Positions 34,601 through 46,573 of a stretch of 64,000 nucleotides of DNA are shown one piece after another. The notes under the pieces were generated by a model. It was given only the letters and a program-made list of their open reading frames with translations. It was not told the origin of the DNA and did no database searches. Position numbers and translations under genes: made by a program. The stretch is taken from NCBI GenBank assembly GCA_021399435.1, contig JAJTUP010000030.1:795652-859651 (forward strand), written 5' to 3'. Source of the stretch: Diaporthe sp. PMI_573. Lineage: Eukaryota; Ascomycota; Sordariomycetes; Diaporthales; Diaporthaceae. Each line of letters starts with the position of its first letter. The stretch's first letter is position 1.

Positions 34601-37600
34601 AAGATAACCGTAACTATAGATATCGTTTTATGCTATATGTACTAAATCTCTTATATCTATCTTAACGCTTATTAGATTTCCTTAATACATTCTTGTACTA
34701 TAAGCACAATTTGTCGTTTCTTTATATTAGTCCGCGTCAAACCGCCCTTCTTGTCGGGTTTATATTATATTTAGCTTAACAGTAAGCTTTTCTCGTCAGT
34801 CCGCGGCAAACCGCCTAGTTTATACTATTGTTATACCGGCTTGTTTGGAGGCTGTTCTAAAGCCTGCCCAGAGACTAAGTCCTTCTCTCTGTTTTAAGAG
34901 GTAGTCGCTAGGCTTATTTAAGCATATATTTAGATACTGTCCTCAGGGACTAAGCTCTACTCATCCTTACAATATATAATTATTTTTTTTGCTAAACTAA
35001 CAGGGTTTATCTAGTAAATCTAGCCAATAGTCCAATTTATCTAAAGATTATTCTTTCTTAACTAAGGTATTCCTAAAATCAACTAATAATCCGCCGTCTT
35101 AATAATGTCAAACAAGAGTTGCTTAATATAGTTCTAGATCCAAACCTAGAGATAATCAGTCTCTATATCAATAATGCCGTTTCTATAAGCAACTTTTATA
35201 CCGTTAACTGCTTTAAGTCTATAGGGTTTCTTTTTCTTATACTATATAAGATAGTATCTATTTACTATCTTTAGAGAGATAAAGTTTCTCTATACTCTAC
35301 TATTAATAAGCGCGTAGTACTAATAGGCTCCAAGCTCTACCTTAATCTTTAAATGTTAATAGTTATTATCGGTATTTATTACACACAAATATCTTATAGG
35401 TATTTCTCCCGCTGTCTAAGGTTTTATAGACAGCTTGTCTAGTTTTTTAGCTATCCATAGTCTTTTTCAAAGACTTTATCAATACTTTTAATATTTTATT
35501 ATATAATACTCTATAATTATTACAGGTCTTCTATAAGCTATTATATGCTTTTGTCCTATATCATAGGCTTTATAAGGCTAAGGATTTATCCTTATTGCTA
35601 TAATTAGTACCATTCTTTAACCTTATCGTCTATATATACTCGACATTCTTCATTCTTACAAGTACGCCATCTGGTAGAATTATATAGACATGCAAGAAGG
35701 GTATGTAGGTTGAGTCAAAAGGTTGTATAGCCTATATTGTTATATTGTTTCGTAAGTTCCCATCCCTTAAAGTCGCCTCTTTTGTAAGTTTATCAAATGT
35801 CCTGCCCTTAGTACCTCTAGAGGAACCAGTCATGGCTTACTTTCTCCTATATATAGATTCTACATCCGTCGTAGATATATAAGGCCTAAAAGATACTGGA
35901 ATAGTAACTATAGCAAGGAAATATTCTCTCTATATCTCTATCCTTCTTGGCCTCCTTTCTTAGTTCTTACATTACTTGCTTAAAGGGTCGTCCTATAATT
36001 AGTACTTCTATAATATTAGTTCTAGAGGCCAGTAGGGGTACTCTTCCTAAGTACGCCTACAGGTCCTCTTACTATACTCAAGGTACAAGTAAATCTTAGG
36101 GAATTTTCCCTGCTAGCTCCTTCCTTAGGTCGCATAAAAGTTCCTTTTGTCTTCCCACAGCCAGGGTATGCCATTATCCTACACCCTTGGGGAACCAGTT
36201 AATTCCTTCTTTGTCGCTTAAATATATAATACAGCTATCGTTATAGCAGGCTGTCTAGCTGAGTAAGGAATACTTCTTAGCTTCTTCAGCCTTGTCTAAT
36301 TCTATATACACCAGCTATAATAATTATTATTAAATTGTTTCTCCTGTTTTTAACTTGCCTTCTTATTTATCATTAGTAAGTAAGTTTTAAAGAATAATAC
36401 CAAATAAGATTCTTCCGTCTTCTACTGCCTAGTCTAGGTATACTAGGCACAGCTTATGCCATTCTATTCTACACTGGCAGTATTATTTAGTAATAGCTTA
36501 TTACATCTTTAAGCATAGTGGCCCACTGATACAGGTAATCACGTTAGCCTGTCTAGAGCCTTCAGATACAGGCTTCTAGTCTCTATTTTTCTTAGAGCTG
36601 TGGCATTCTTTTACAAAGTATCCCATCTTATTACAGTTATAGCATTTAATGTCCCTCTTATCTTTCTGTTACACGGCATTAAGCTCTATAGGGCCTAATT
36701 GTTGTCCCCATTAAGTTAGATTATTACAGTTATATCTCTTTCCAATATTAGACTTATTCTTCTAGTTACTCCGCTAGAACGGTCCAAAATTAATACCACA
36801 TTTCTCCTAACATCTCTCGTAAAGCCTATTGTCAAGTTTAATAGCTAATTTAACATACTATAGAAAGTCGTTAGGTCTATCGTGCCTAGCTAACTCGTCC
36901 TTTACATCTTCCTTTAGTCCTTAGTAGAACATAAAGATCTTAGTGTCGTAAATAAAATTAACTCAGGCACAGATTTATTAAAATTTTGCTACATAGGCCA
37001 AGGCTAGGCCTTTCTATTATAGTTTTAACAATTCCCTTTTAGCTTGTTATTCCTCGTCGAGGTCTTAAAATAAGGCTTAGAGGGCATTCTTATAGTTTTC
37101 GTATCTACTAAATATTTCCTAAGTTTCTTGTTTGCATTTCTTAAATTTTTCAGCATTAACAAAATCGGTAAAGTGTAGTTTAAACTAAGCAAGCGCTCTT
37201 TCCTTAAGAAATAAAGCCGCGTATATAATTTACTTCCCATCCACTTAACTATCCATATAGTTAAAACACTAGTAGGCCCTAATTTAGGTAAGGTAAGATT
37301 ATAACTAGCCCGGGGTCCCATTATAAGGAGTCAGGCTATTAAGCCTAATACTTTCCTTGGTCGAAATTAAGATATTAACAATAGCGGCGGCAGCCTAAAG
37401 AATGGTAACTTCCTTCTTAAGGTTCTCTATTTCTTTATTCTATTTAGCCTGTTCATTTATAAGGATACAAAGGCAATTAACCTTACTAACCAACTCCTAG
37501 AGTTATTCGTTAGTCATTCCGCCATTATTATTAGTATTATTACTGGTATCGCTATTAATAGCGTCGTCTAATTCCTATAGAAGGTTTTGCTAAAGATTGT

Positions 37601-37619
37601 TGTTTCCAAACCCAGACAT
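31660..37619 (-). pseudogene. Gypsy-C gag-pol, degenerate
   Basis: Gag begins at ATG 37619 (MSGFGNNNL, then stops). A zinc knuckle CYNCNKMGYFVKEC near 36610-36655 has His changed to Tyr. The RT catalytic motif near 33890 reads YFNN, two Asp-to-Asn changes of G-to-A type. The integrase core is at 32470-32697 (ISLDFIVKL, ILVIVDRFTKYSYF). A chromodomain near 31660-31800 has EWEVEKILDSRTYNADTKYLVK followed by stops at Trp positions. It is catalytically dead. Confidence 0.82.
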
Positions 37620-37686
37620 TGTAAAGATATCGCGTATAATATTACTCAAAGTCCGCGTCATAACGTATAAACAAGAGCAGTTAAAA

Positions 37687-38160
37687 TATAATAATTAAGG
37701 TTTCCTGGGTCCTCTAAACCATAGATCAAGGTTTATATCTAAAATACATAACAAGGCAGTAGATTAAGCAATAAGGTTTCTAACAATAATTACAAGCTAA
37801 TAAAAGCCATTTAAGGGTAAATACTTAGATTAACTACTAAAGAGCTGTCCATACTATCTAGCTATCTAGTAATAAGTATGTCCTTATATATCCATCTCTT
37901 CAGTAAAGCTTGCCGGAAACGCTAATCGCTCCTAACGATCTAGTATAGGAAAGCGTCAAAAACGCTAGTCGCTCCTATCGCTCCATAGTATTAGATCGCT
38001 AGAATCAATTATCGCTCCAATCAATCCGTCTTATCTAATCAGTAATTACGTAACCATTGACTCAGTCCCTTGTACCGTTCGTTTGGCCAATATGCTGGCC
38101 TAGTGGGGTTATTCCTTTGCAAAACTAACTATTAGTCCTATTTCCGTTAGGGTCGTGACA
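37687..38160 (-). repeat. Gypsy-C 5' LTR
   Basis: 474 bp, ending GTCGTGACA on plus. It differs from the left LTR mostly by transitions. Confidence 0.85.
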
Positions 38161-38352
38161 TTTGGCTTAATATTAATAGAACTGCTTATCGGTCCCATTA
38201 GTCTACCCTAGTTCTTTAGTTTTAATCCTAACCCTAGTCTTGGCAGATCCCATAATTCTTACCAATTAATGCTGTCAGGCTAATATCATAACAATAGATT
38301 ATCAGGGTTATCTAAACAGGTTTCTCTAATACCAACATGCTGGTTTATAATA
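38161..38352 (-). repeat. Gypsy-B2 LTR, right part
   Basis: Continuation of the LTR from 29559-29855 after Gypsy-C. It contains the CCTAACCCTAGTCTTGG tract and ends TTTATAATA. Confidence 0.8.
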
Positions 38353-38666
38353 TTATCTTTCTTTTTATATCCTTTGTCCCTAAAGATACTTCTATAAGCT
38401 TCTATATATTATCTATATATCTATTTGCGCCTTCCTAATTTATTATATCTAGTAAGGTTAAAAACTCTCGGGTTTTAAAATTATTCTATTGTTATAAAAA
38501 AACTAAGCAAAGCTATAGCCTTTACACTACTACCTTGAGTCGCTTTTCTATTATACCGACTTGCTCGACCTGTCTTACTAGCAAGTCTTCCTGTCTTGCT
38601 TCTAAGAAGAATTCTTTATACTATATAGAGTACATTTGTCTTAAGCATAGAAACTGTAATATATAC
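38353..38666 (+). pseudogene. Gypsy-B2 internal remnant with accessory ORF start
   Basis: Collinear with 40012-40330 of Gypsy-B1. On plus it encodes the Cys-rich N-terminus of the antisense accessory protein in a less damaged form: CYKKTKQSYSLY, then PTCSTCLTSKSSC, giving CxxC-x6-C. It is cut off at 38666 by the Copia-F LTR. The equivalent of the B1 ATG reads GCG here, so the true start is uncertain. Confidence 0.6.
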
Positions 38667-39217
38667 TGTTAAATGGAAACGCTCAAATTCGGCGTAGGCC
38701 CTTCACGTAAGGAGTTACCCTAAAATACACGTAAGGAGTTACCCTAGACTTGGCACTAGACTTTTGGCTATATGCCCATAAGGCATACACGCCGGCAGAT
38801 GAGTTTAGTAGCCATGAGTCAATGTTTTAGGCTGTTTTAAGACCCTAACTTCGTACCTCTACATTCCCCTTATTTCTTACCCAAAAAGCATATAACTTAG
38901 TTCATTAGATAGCCTGATTTCTAAAGTTTATCTGTATTTAGTTTGGTTACTGTCAGGGTTAGGGTTGGCTGGTTATTTAAAGTCAAAGATAGTAGGTCCA
39001 AGGGCCGAATTTTCCGGCCTCCCTATCTGCGCACCAGAGCCAACCCACGCGTGCCCAAGGGTGAGACAATGTCAGAAGGACTGTGAGGAGGGCTGACAGA
39101 AGCCCACTTGAATTCAATACAAAGTTGTCCAAACCACTCTCAATCGTCCCAACTCGCCTCCAGGTACCCTGCTGCAACCCTGCCACACACACACTGCTGA
39201 AGGCACTAACCTTCAGA
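38667..39217 (+). repeat. Copia-F 5' LTR
   Basis: TGTTAAATGG to TTCAGA. It contains a telomere-like TCAGGGTTAGGGTTGG tract. Confidence 0.9.
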
Positions 39218-39234
39218 GGTTATAAGCCCGGCTC
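39216..39234 (+). promoter_or_regulatory. Copia-F primer binding site, half-tRNA iMet type
   Basis: GAGGTTATAAGCCCGGC immediately after the LTR resembles the complement of an initiator Met tRNA anticodon arm (GGGTTATGAGCCC) with one G-to-A change. That is the primer type used by several Copia elements. Confidence 0.6.
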
Positions 39235-39526
39235 TAGCAGCCGGTACCCTTGAAAAGACCATTGAATTAGGCCCTAAAAAGCCTACCTTTCTGTACGCTA
39301 CAGCGCTCTTTAGGGCTGATTAGCGGACCAGCACACGTGCTGGTTTGGGCCTGCAAAGCCCAGAAAAAACTGCAAAAAAGAGCTACTTTTCTGCTCTTTG
39401 GGTGATTCGAACCCACGACCTTCAGCGCACAGAGCGCCCAGGACACCATTTCTCACAATTACAACTGCTGTGCTAGCATTTTCTACAAGGGAAAGTTTCA
39501 CATTTGAGACTACAAGTCAGAGGGTC
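39235..39526 (-). repeat. SINE-like/tRNA-like segment in Copia-F leader
   Basis: On minus, TAGCACAGCAG fits a Pol III A box and GGTTCGAATCA fits a B box, about 50 bp apart. A GC-rich tail follows, with a hairpin around CAGCACGTGTGCTG. The T-stem pairs poorly, so it is not a functional tRNA gene. It may be an inserted SINE or part of the leader RNA. Confidence 0.4.
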
Positions 39527-39531
39527 ACTGC

Positions 39532-40011
39532 TGTTATGATCACACCAAACCTTTATAGGGTTCAGTAGGTAACCTGTAGGGTTTATGTTAGCAGTACGGC
39601 ACAGGGGTAGTACTTAACTATTCAGTAGAAAACATGATGATTCTACGGGTATAATTACTAGCTATAAGGCTATTTAGTTATTTAGACTAAATACTTAGAT
39701 TAACGACTAAAGAGTCTATTCTATAAAAGCTATCTACAGTGGTAACGACCATGTCCTTATATATTCCAACTTCTTCATCATCCTAGGTATGGGACCATCT
39801 AGACCGTTCTCGATATTTATAGTCCAGCCCGTAGTTACCTAGACCACTAACGGTCCTATCAGTCCACCCCTATAGCCGGGTTCCTAACCCTAACCCTGAT
39901 TCTAGCACGTCCTATAATTCTACTAGCTAGCATTACTCGGGCTAACGTCGTGGTATCATTAGGGGTCGCTTAGACGGGTTTTCTCTAGCACCAACGCGCT
40001 AGTTTATAACA
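39532..40011 (-). repeat. Gypsy-B1 3' LTR
   Basis: TGTTATGATCACACC to TTTATAACA on plus. Contains CCTAACCCTAACCCTGATTC. Confidence 0.92.
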
Positions 40012-40088
40012 CTATCTCCCTTCTTATATCCCTTATCCCAAAGATTCGTTCCATTCCTTTCCTTTTTAAGTCTTCAGGCCTTACAATT

Positions 40089-40772
40089 ATGCCTTCCTAA
40101 TTCATCATATCCTACAAAGTCAGGGATTTACAGGTTTCTAAACCATCCCATCCTTGTAAGAAGACTAAGCAGAGTTATACCCTTTACCTTACTACCTTAT
40201 CTCGCTATTCTAAGATACCAACCTATTCTTCTTACAAGGTAAGCAGCGTTATTTATACCACTTCTAAGGAGGACTCTTCTCACTACATCAAGTATATTCT
40301 TAGGAAGCAGGGAAACTATAATATATATAGGCTTACTCCTACCTAGATGTAAAAGATTTCTTAACAACATTCCTTAATCAAGAGCAAGCTTAATACTATA
40401 AAGGAAGAGGCCATACTAGTAAATATAAAGGTATAACGCCTTCGTAAGCAACGTTGTTTATAGGTAAAGCGGATAGCAAACACCATTTAGCAGGGTTTGG
40501 ATATAATTAAGGAGCTAGATCATCTAAAGAATAAGAAGGCTAAGGGTAAATACCAGTATATTACCATACAATCTACCAAAGTTATTCATGGTAGCTCAAC
40601 TAGTTCTAGTAGGATAGAGGTCTAGGAGTCATAGCTCCATACTAGCAGAGATATTAGTGTTTTTGACTAGAGTTCTATAGTAGAAGAAGGTATGGATCTA
40701 TCAGAGATCCTTAGTATGCCTGTTTCTAGTAGTAAAGGAGATACGCCTAGGAGAAGCTTGTCTAGTTCTTGA
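40089..40772 (+). pseudogene. Gypsy-B1 accessory ORF, antisense to pol
   Basis: A single frame of 228 codons on plus, opposite to gag-pol, between the 3' LTR and the chromodomain. In-frame stops are all TAA or TAG, as RIP would produce from Gln or Trp codons. The N-terminal part aligns with the Cys-rich stretch of the B2 copy, most Cys now Tyr or Ser. A basic/acidic helix-forming region follows (RLRKQRCL, then QGLDIIKELDHLKNKKAKGK, likely coiled coil). The tail is Ser- and acid-rich (FDQSS-like, then GMDLSEILSMPVSSSKG). The layout (Cys cluster, coiled coil, acidic tail) recalls small fungal regulator-like proteins found beside retroelements. The function is unknown. Confidence 0.6.
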
Positions 40773-40895
40773 TTTTACCCTCTTTTAAGTCATCCCTCTA
40801 GTAGGCCTTGAGACAAATAATACTTTTTAGTCTTATACTTATAAAGGAGGGCAAGGTTTATCCTATTAGTATACTCCATACTATTAAGGGTACAA

Positions 40896-40968
40896 GGTTC
40901 CATAGTTTAGTAGTTAGAATTCTAACAATTAAGATTAGAGACTTAGGTTCGATTCCTAGTAGTTTAAG
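40896..40968 (+). other. tRNA-like relic inside Gypsy-B1
   Basis: TAGTTTAGTAG matches a Pol III A box and GGTTCGATTCC a B box at tRNA spacing. The T-arm (TTAGG/CCTAG) and D-arm can pair. The anticodon stem has one mismatch and the acceptor stem is mostly unpaired, so it is a degraded tRNA-like sequence and not a working tRNA gene. It sits between convergent pol and accessory ORF. Confidence 0.4.
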
Positions 40969-41044
40969 TCTTTCATAGCCTAGGTATATTTTTATTTTTA
41001 GCTAGTCAGGTCCTAGGCCTAGTACTATCAAAGGATCTACTTAT

Positions 41045-44000
41045 AACTAGTAAGGTTTTCAATTAGCTCCCACGTGTTCTTACTAGGGTCATAGTCTTTC
41101 TACTTAATAAGGTATTCCATTATTCCTTAGTATTATCATAAGTTAATAATTTATTCTACTTCGTATTCCTTATTATATTCATCAATAGTTTTAATCTATA
41201 TTTTGATTTTAGTATTCTATAGTACTAGTTCTAAGAGTAAGATATAAAAGACTAGATATTACCTTATTCCCTAAGGTAACAAGAGTTCGTAGTTAGTATT
41301 TGAAAGTTTTTATAAAATTTTAAATAGTCTAATTTTCTTATAATTAAGCTTGTTACTAGGGTGCTTAGTTTTAATATTTCATCAGAGAAGGTAGACTTTA
41401 TCTCCCTTCTTAAGAATTAGTCCCTTAATTTTTTTCTAGTTTACATATTTTATTATTCTGTTTTATATAAAAGAAAGTTCATCTTAAACATCCTTTTAGA
41501 TTTGTTAGATTCTTATTACTTTTTATTCTACTAATTCTACTACTATGTTATCAGGTAAGGCTTTATAGTAAGCCTAGGGTTCATATCCATAGACTATAAA
41601 GAAAGGTAACTATCGAGTCGTGCTAGTCATTATACTATTATAAGCAAACTATACTAATAGTAGTAGTTTAACCTAGTTATCCTACAACTAGTTAATATAG
41701 TGTTGAAGATATTATTCCACAATCTAGTTAATTTGTTCCGTTTATCCATTTATCTATAAGTATGCTGTTATTAAGAGCTTGTGTTTAGCTCTAAGTTGTT
41801 TTATTAGTAACTTCTAGAAGTTTGATATAAAGAGCTTGTCTCTATCTAACACAATCTCGAGTAGCATCCCGTAGTTACTTATGATGATTCGTAGGAACGT
41901 GTATACAAGTTCTTCCGCTGTGCTAGCTTCCTTGTATAGTATAAAGTATACATACTTGCTCAGTCTATAAACTACTACTAAGATACTATTAAAAAGTACT
42001 TTAGTTAAGGGTTCTTATAAGAGAGGTAGCTTAATGATGAAGTCTAGACTAATGGATAACTACATAGTTATAGGTACTAGTAGAGGCTTCAAGAATCTAT
42101 ATAGTTTATACCTGGAAGCTTTATTTTTATTACAAGAGTCGCATTACTTAATGATTTCTTCTATTCTTTACCTAAGGTTTAGAATTCAGTAGGTCTGTTA
42201 GATTCTTTTAACTATTACTAACACACCTTGGTATCCATATACTAGGGCTTCGTGTATCTCTTTAATCAAGTTATCCTGTTCCTTAGGATCTATAGGTATC
42301 TCCTTAGGTATAGTATTAACTCTAAGCATAGTGTCGAGTTCTTGGTTAAGTACAAGGCTCCCATCTTCTTAAGTTCTAAAGATCGTCTACTCAGTAGGAG
42401 ATTCCTTACTCTAGTAGTCAGGTTACCTGCTAAGAGCATCAGCGCGAGCGTTCTTGATTCTATCTATATATATAACCTTGATGTTAAACTATGAGAGGAA
42501 TTCCATGTATCTAACCTGTCTTTTATTAAGTTATTTAGTCATAGTAAAGGTTATCAGGTTCTTGTAATCTATGTAGAGCTTGATTTATCTCTTAGCTCTG
42601 ATAAGGTACTATTACTATTCCTGGAATATATATACTATTATTATGAATTCCTTATCAGGTATAGCGTAGCGTATTTCTAGTCTATTGAATTTCTTGCTAA
42701 AGTTTGTGATGATACGTACTTATCCTTACTCATCTTTCTAAGTAAGTTCTCTACCTACTATATTATCTAAGGCGTCTATGTGGATTTTAAATTCTTTAGT
42801 AGGATCTACTTCTTCAAGTACTAGGTCCTTAGTAACCTTATCTTTAATTTCATCAAATACTTACTAAGTTCCTTTTATTTATTCAAATGTTTGTTCCTTC
42901 TTAGTAAGATCTATAAGAGGCTTACAAATACCACTATAGTTCCTGATAAACTACTAGTAGAAATTAGTATAGCCTAGGAATACTCTAACGTCCCTAATAT
43001 TATTTAGTATCAGCCATTCTTTAATTACTTTAACCTTGTCTTTCTACATCCTGATATATCCTAGTTCGATAGTATATCTAAGGTAATCGACTTTTTATAC
43101 GTGAAAGTAGCTTTTCTCTAGCTCTACTAGGAGGTTTACATTTTAGAGTTTCTAGAGTACTTACTTAATATACTCCTTATACTTTTCAAGGGTTATTAAG
43201 AAGATGAGGATATCATCAAGGTATACAATAATGAAAATATCAAGGTACTCACGCAGGACTTGGTTAATCATTTCCTAGAAGGACACTAGTATATTAGTCA
43301 ATCCAAAGAGCATAACTATATATTTATAGTATCTATAGCATGTTCGAAATACAGTTTTCTATTCTTCTCCTTCCTTTATCTAGATTAGATTATAGGCTCC
43401 TTTAAGGTCTAGGGTTATAAACTATTTTACTCCTTCAAGTTAGTCTCATAGTTCCTTAATAAGTAGTAGTAGGTACTAGTTTTTAATAGTAATGTCATTT
43501 AATTATCAGTAGTCCACACAAAGTCATAGCTTACCGTTCTTCTTAAGTATAAATAGGATAGGGTATCCTACTAGTAATCTCGAAGGTTATATATATCTCT
43601 TCTAAAGGTTCTCATCTAAGTATTCCCAGAGTACCTTGAGTTTTTCTTCATCAAGTCCATAGATTTTCAAGAAGCTAGGTATCTTTCCTTCCTATAGAGG
43701 TATCTCGTGGTCCCATTAATTATATTCAGGGATTCCCGTATCAAGTTCTTCTTAAAACACTTTTCTAAATTCATAGTATTCACGTAGTACTCTTTCGAGT
43801 CTTGCTAGGGCCTTCTCTTCCCTATACTATAGGTAGAGGAGATACCGTTATGTTTCCTGTCAATGTATAGTTAAATAGTCAGCCCACAGCAGACCACGAC
43901 TTTTCCATAGTTCTAATCAGCTTCTACCTTCTTTTAAGGTCCGAGATTAGTCTAATCCTTCTCTATTTTCCTAAAGCTAAGTCTCCTTTCGACTACTTCT

Positions 44001-46540
44001 AGAGGTATTTATAGGTTCGTTTAAGCACGTCTTTTTACTATCCTTAGTAACTAAACTCTATCCCTTACCGTTAATTGCAACCTTCCCCTAGGGAACAGCA
44101 TTATCCTAGTAGATCTGGCCAGTAGTCCAATCAATTCAAGGATTCATAGCCCTTAGCCATAGAAGTCCTAAAATTAGTTCGTAATATACCATATCCATGA
44201 TATCTAGAGTTATAGAAGTAGCGTATCCTTAGATCAAGACTAGTAGATAATTAGTCTCTATATTGATTACTCCGTCTCCATATCTTACTTCTATACCTTC
44301 CACAGTACTAAGTCTATAGGGGTCTTCCTTCTTATACCAAGAGATCCTATCTCTATTAATAATATCTAGTAATATAAAGTTACCCTAAGCACCACTATCT
44401 AACAGTACACTATATATCTCCCCGTTAATTTCTACCTTTAGTAGAATATGTACGTAGTTACTTGTTCATATTATACACAGGGACCTGGGATCCTTGATCA
44501 GCTATTATCCCCTTACAGGCAATCATTATCTTTTCCCAATTCCTTCTAGTTTCTAGTCTAGGTTTCTATAACATGTTATCTCTTTATTTAGTTATCATAC
44601 CAGCTCATCAGCTTATATTTCTTGTAAATAGGGCATCCCGGTAATCCACAGTCTTAAGGTCATCACCTACCTCGTAGGTATTCTAAGGGTAGTTAGGGGT
44701 TCAGGATAAGAAGGGCGTAGGCCTTCTCCTTATAGTACTCGCTAGGTTTCTAGTAGTAGAGCTCGTCTTCTTCATACACCCTAGTAATAAGTCCTTCACC
44801 AAAGCATCGGGGAAACAAGTCAAACTTGGCTTTTTCCCTAAAGTAAGTATAGCAGAGGTTCTAGACACAGGAGGCCCAAGAGATTTCCTAATATTCCGGG
44901 TATCCTAGCTATAGGTATAGTTCGTCACCTATCCTATATTATTCTAGTAGTTAGCTAAGTTCTCAAATAGCTTGGGTTAACTAGATCCCTACAACAGTAA
45001 TCCTGGTAGTACTGGTATCTAGGGCGATGGAAATGCTACGTCCTAGGTATTTTTCAGGGTTTTCGTTAGGGCTTTCGATAGGGTCTTTGTTTTACCTTGT
45101 TAGTTGGTCAGTCTATAGCAGACTACCTTTCTTCTAGGCATCCTTCTAGGAGTCTTTTATTCTAGCATACTCGGTACTTGAATAATCCAAGTCACTATCC
45201 TTCATTACTATTTCGTATAGTAATCCTCGTCTTCCCATTACTAACTATCGTTCCTGCTAAGGCTTCGTGGGAAACCATCCAGAGGCTTCTTTCTCCAAAA
45301 GGTATAGTATACACTGATCATCAAAACAGAAGGTCTAATTAAGGGTTCCGTATTGTTTATTAGCATCCGCTACTTACTTAGAATTAGGTAGTAGGTCGTC
45401 TGGATTTTCAGGTTCCTACTTATCAGGGTGGATTAGACATTCCATATAGAGATTAGGTTAACATATATAATCCATCCTGCCTTCCGGGTATAACAGGCAT
45501 TCCTCGTTAAGCAAGCAGCTCCATTATTTAGGCAGCTCTTCTCGTTAGGTTATATTGACCTACCTTCATCCTTCAGGAACAGGTTTCCATTACTTCTTGG
45601 GTTTGTGATACTCTCTAGCAAAGTATCCTTTTCATCCACAGTTATAGCATTCCTGGTTACGAGGCCTTCGTTGAGTTGCATCAAGCTCTATAAGTCCCGC
45701 GTAGGTACCTGTCGCAGTGCTGTGGTAACCCCGTTAGTATCAAGGTTGGTTATTGCCATAGAAGTTACTACCATACTAGTACTTCTTTCCTAAGTTTAGT
45801 TAAATTCGAGGTTTCTAATAGTTTCCAGAGTTTTTATAGTTACGTTCCTATCATCGTTCAAACAGTCGATTGTCAATGCGTACAGCCATGGTAACGTATT
45901 TAGCAAAGTCGTCAGGTCGGTCCAATTTAGAAATCTCGTCTTTAACATCCTCCTTCAGTCCTTCGTAGAACTAGCTCATAAGTACATCTTCTCCCTAACT
46001 AATATAGGTAGTGAGTTGTTTAAAGTGTACTGTATATTCAGAGGCTAACCCTCCTTGTTTAAGCTTTATAAGTTTGTGTTCTACGGACCTCTCCTTATCC
46101 AGGTCTCTAAAAGCATCTTTAAGGGCTTATTTAAAGTAGTCAAAGCTTTTAAAGTTCTTTTTAGTATTATCATCCCATTCATATTCTTCATTCTCTAAGT
46201 AGTCCCTAAGGGTTAGTTTAAACCATACAAGCACGTTACCTTTAAGCCGATATCTAGTAAAGATGATCTTATCATAATAGGTATCGAACTAGAGATAATG
46301 GTGTTTAAAGTAGGCTCGGTATTAGGTAAGAAACCCCTAAAGGGTTCTCTTATCTCCCTTATAGGGTCCGGGCTTATCCATCTTATAGGCCTTGGCCTGT
46401 TAAGCCGCGTAGAGGAGATTAACCTCCTACTAGAGGGCTACGATCTAGGCTACTGTATCCTAGGTACTGTTGTTGTTACCAACACTAGAGGAGGCTGGGG
46501 TCTAAGGTATCATCATATCTTAATATTATATAGTCGGTAA
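41045..46540 (-). pseudogene. Gypsy-B1 gag-pol, degenerate
   Basis: The zinc knuckle near 45610-45655 reads CYNCG-stop-KGYFARE. RT has YLDDIL near 43210. The integrase region lies about 41750-42400. A chromodomain near 41050-41190 has EYLIK-stop-KDYDPSKNTWELIENL. Stops are frequent and of RIP type. The order gag, PR, RT, RNase H, integrase, chromodomain is that of a chromovirus. Confidence 0.8.
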
Positions 46541-46573
46541 TTACGTAGCCGTTCTAAACAAGAGTCGTCAAAA

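Larger units (their letters stand above)
29856..38160 (-). mobile_element. Gypsy-C: Ty3/Gypsy chromovirus inserted in Gypsy-B2 LTR
   Basis: An 8.3-kb element with two 474-bp LTRs (29856-30329, 37687-38160). Flanks TCTAG and TTTGG differ by one C/T and one G/A change. That fits one original TCTGG duplication mutated separately by RIP. The Gypsy-B LTR sequence resumes collinearly after the element. It carries gag-pol on minus, an accessory ORF on plus, and a Copia-F solo LTR. Confidence 0.85.

Noticed and set aside
39267..39501. Functional tRNA gene in the Copia-F leader
   Set aside because: A and B boxes are present but the T-stem and acceptor stems do not pair, so only a SINE-like or tRNA-like label is justified.
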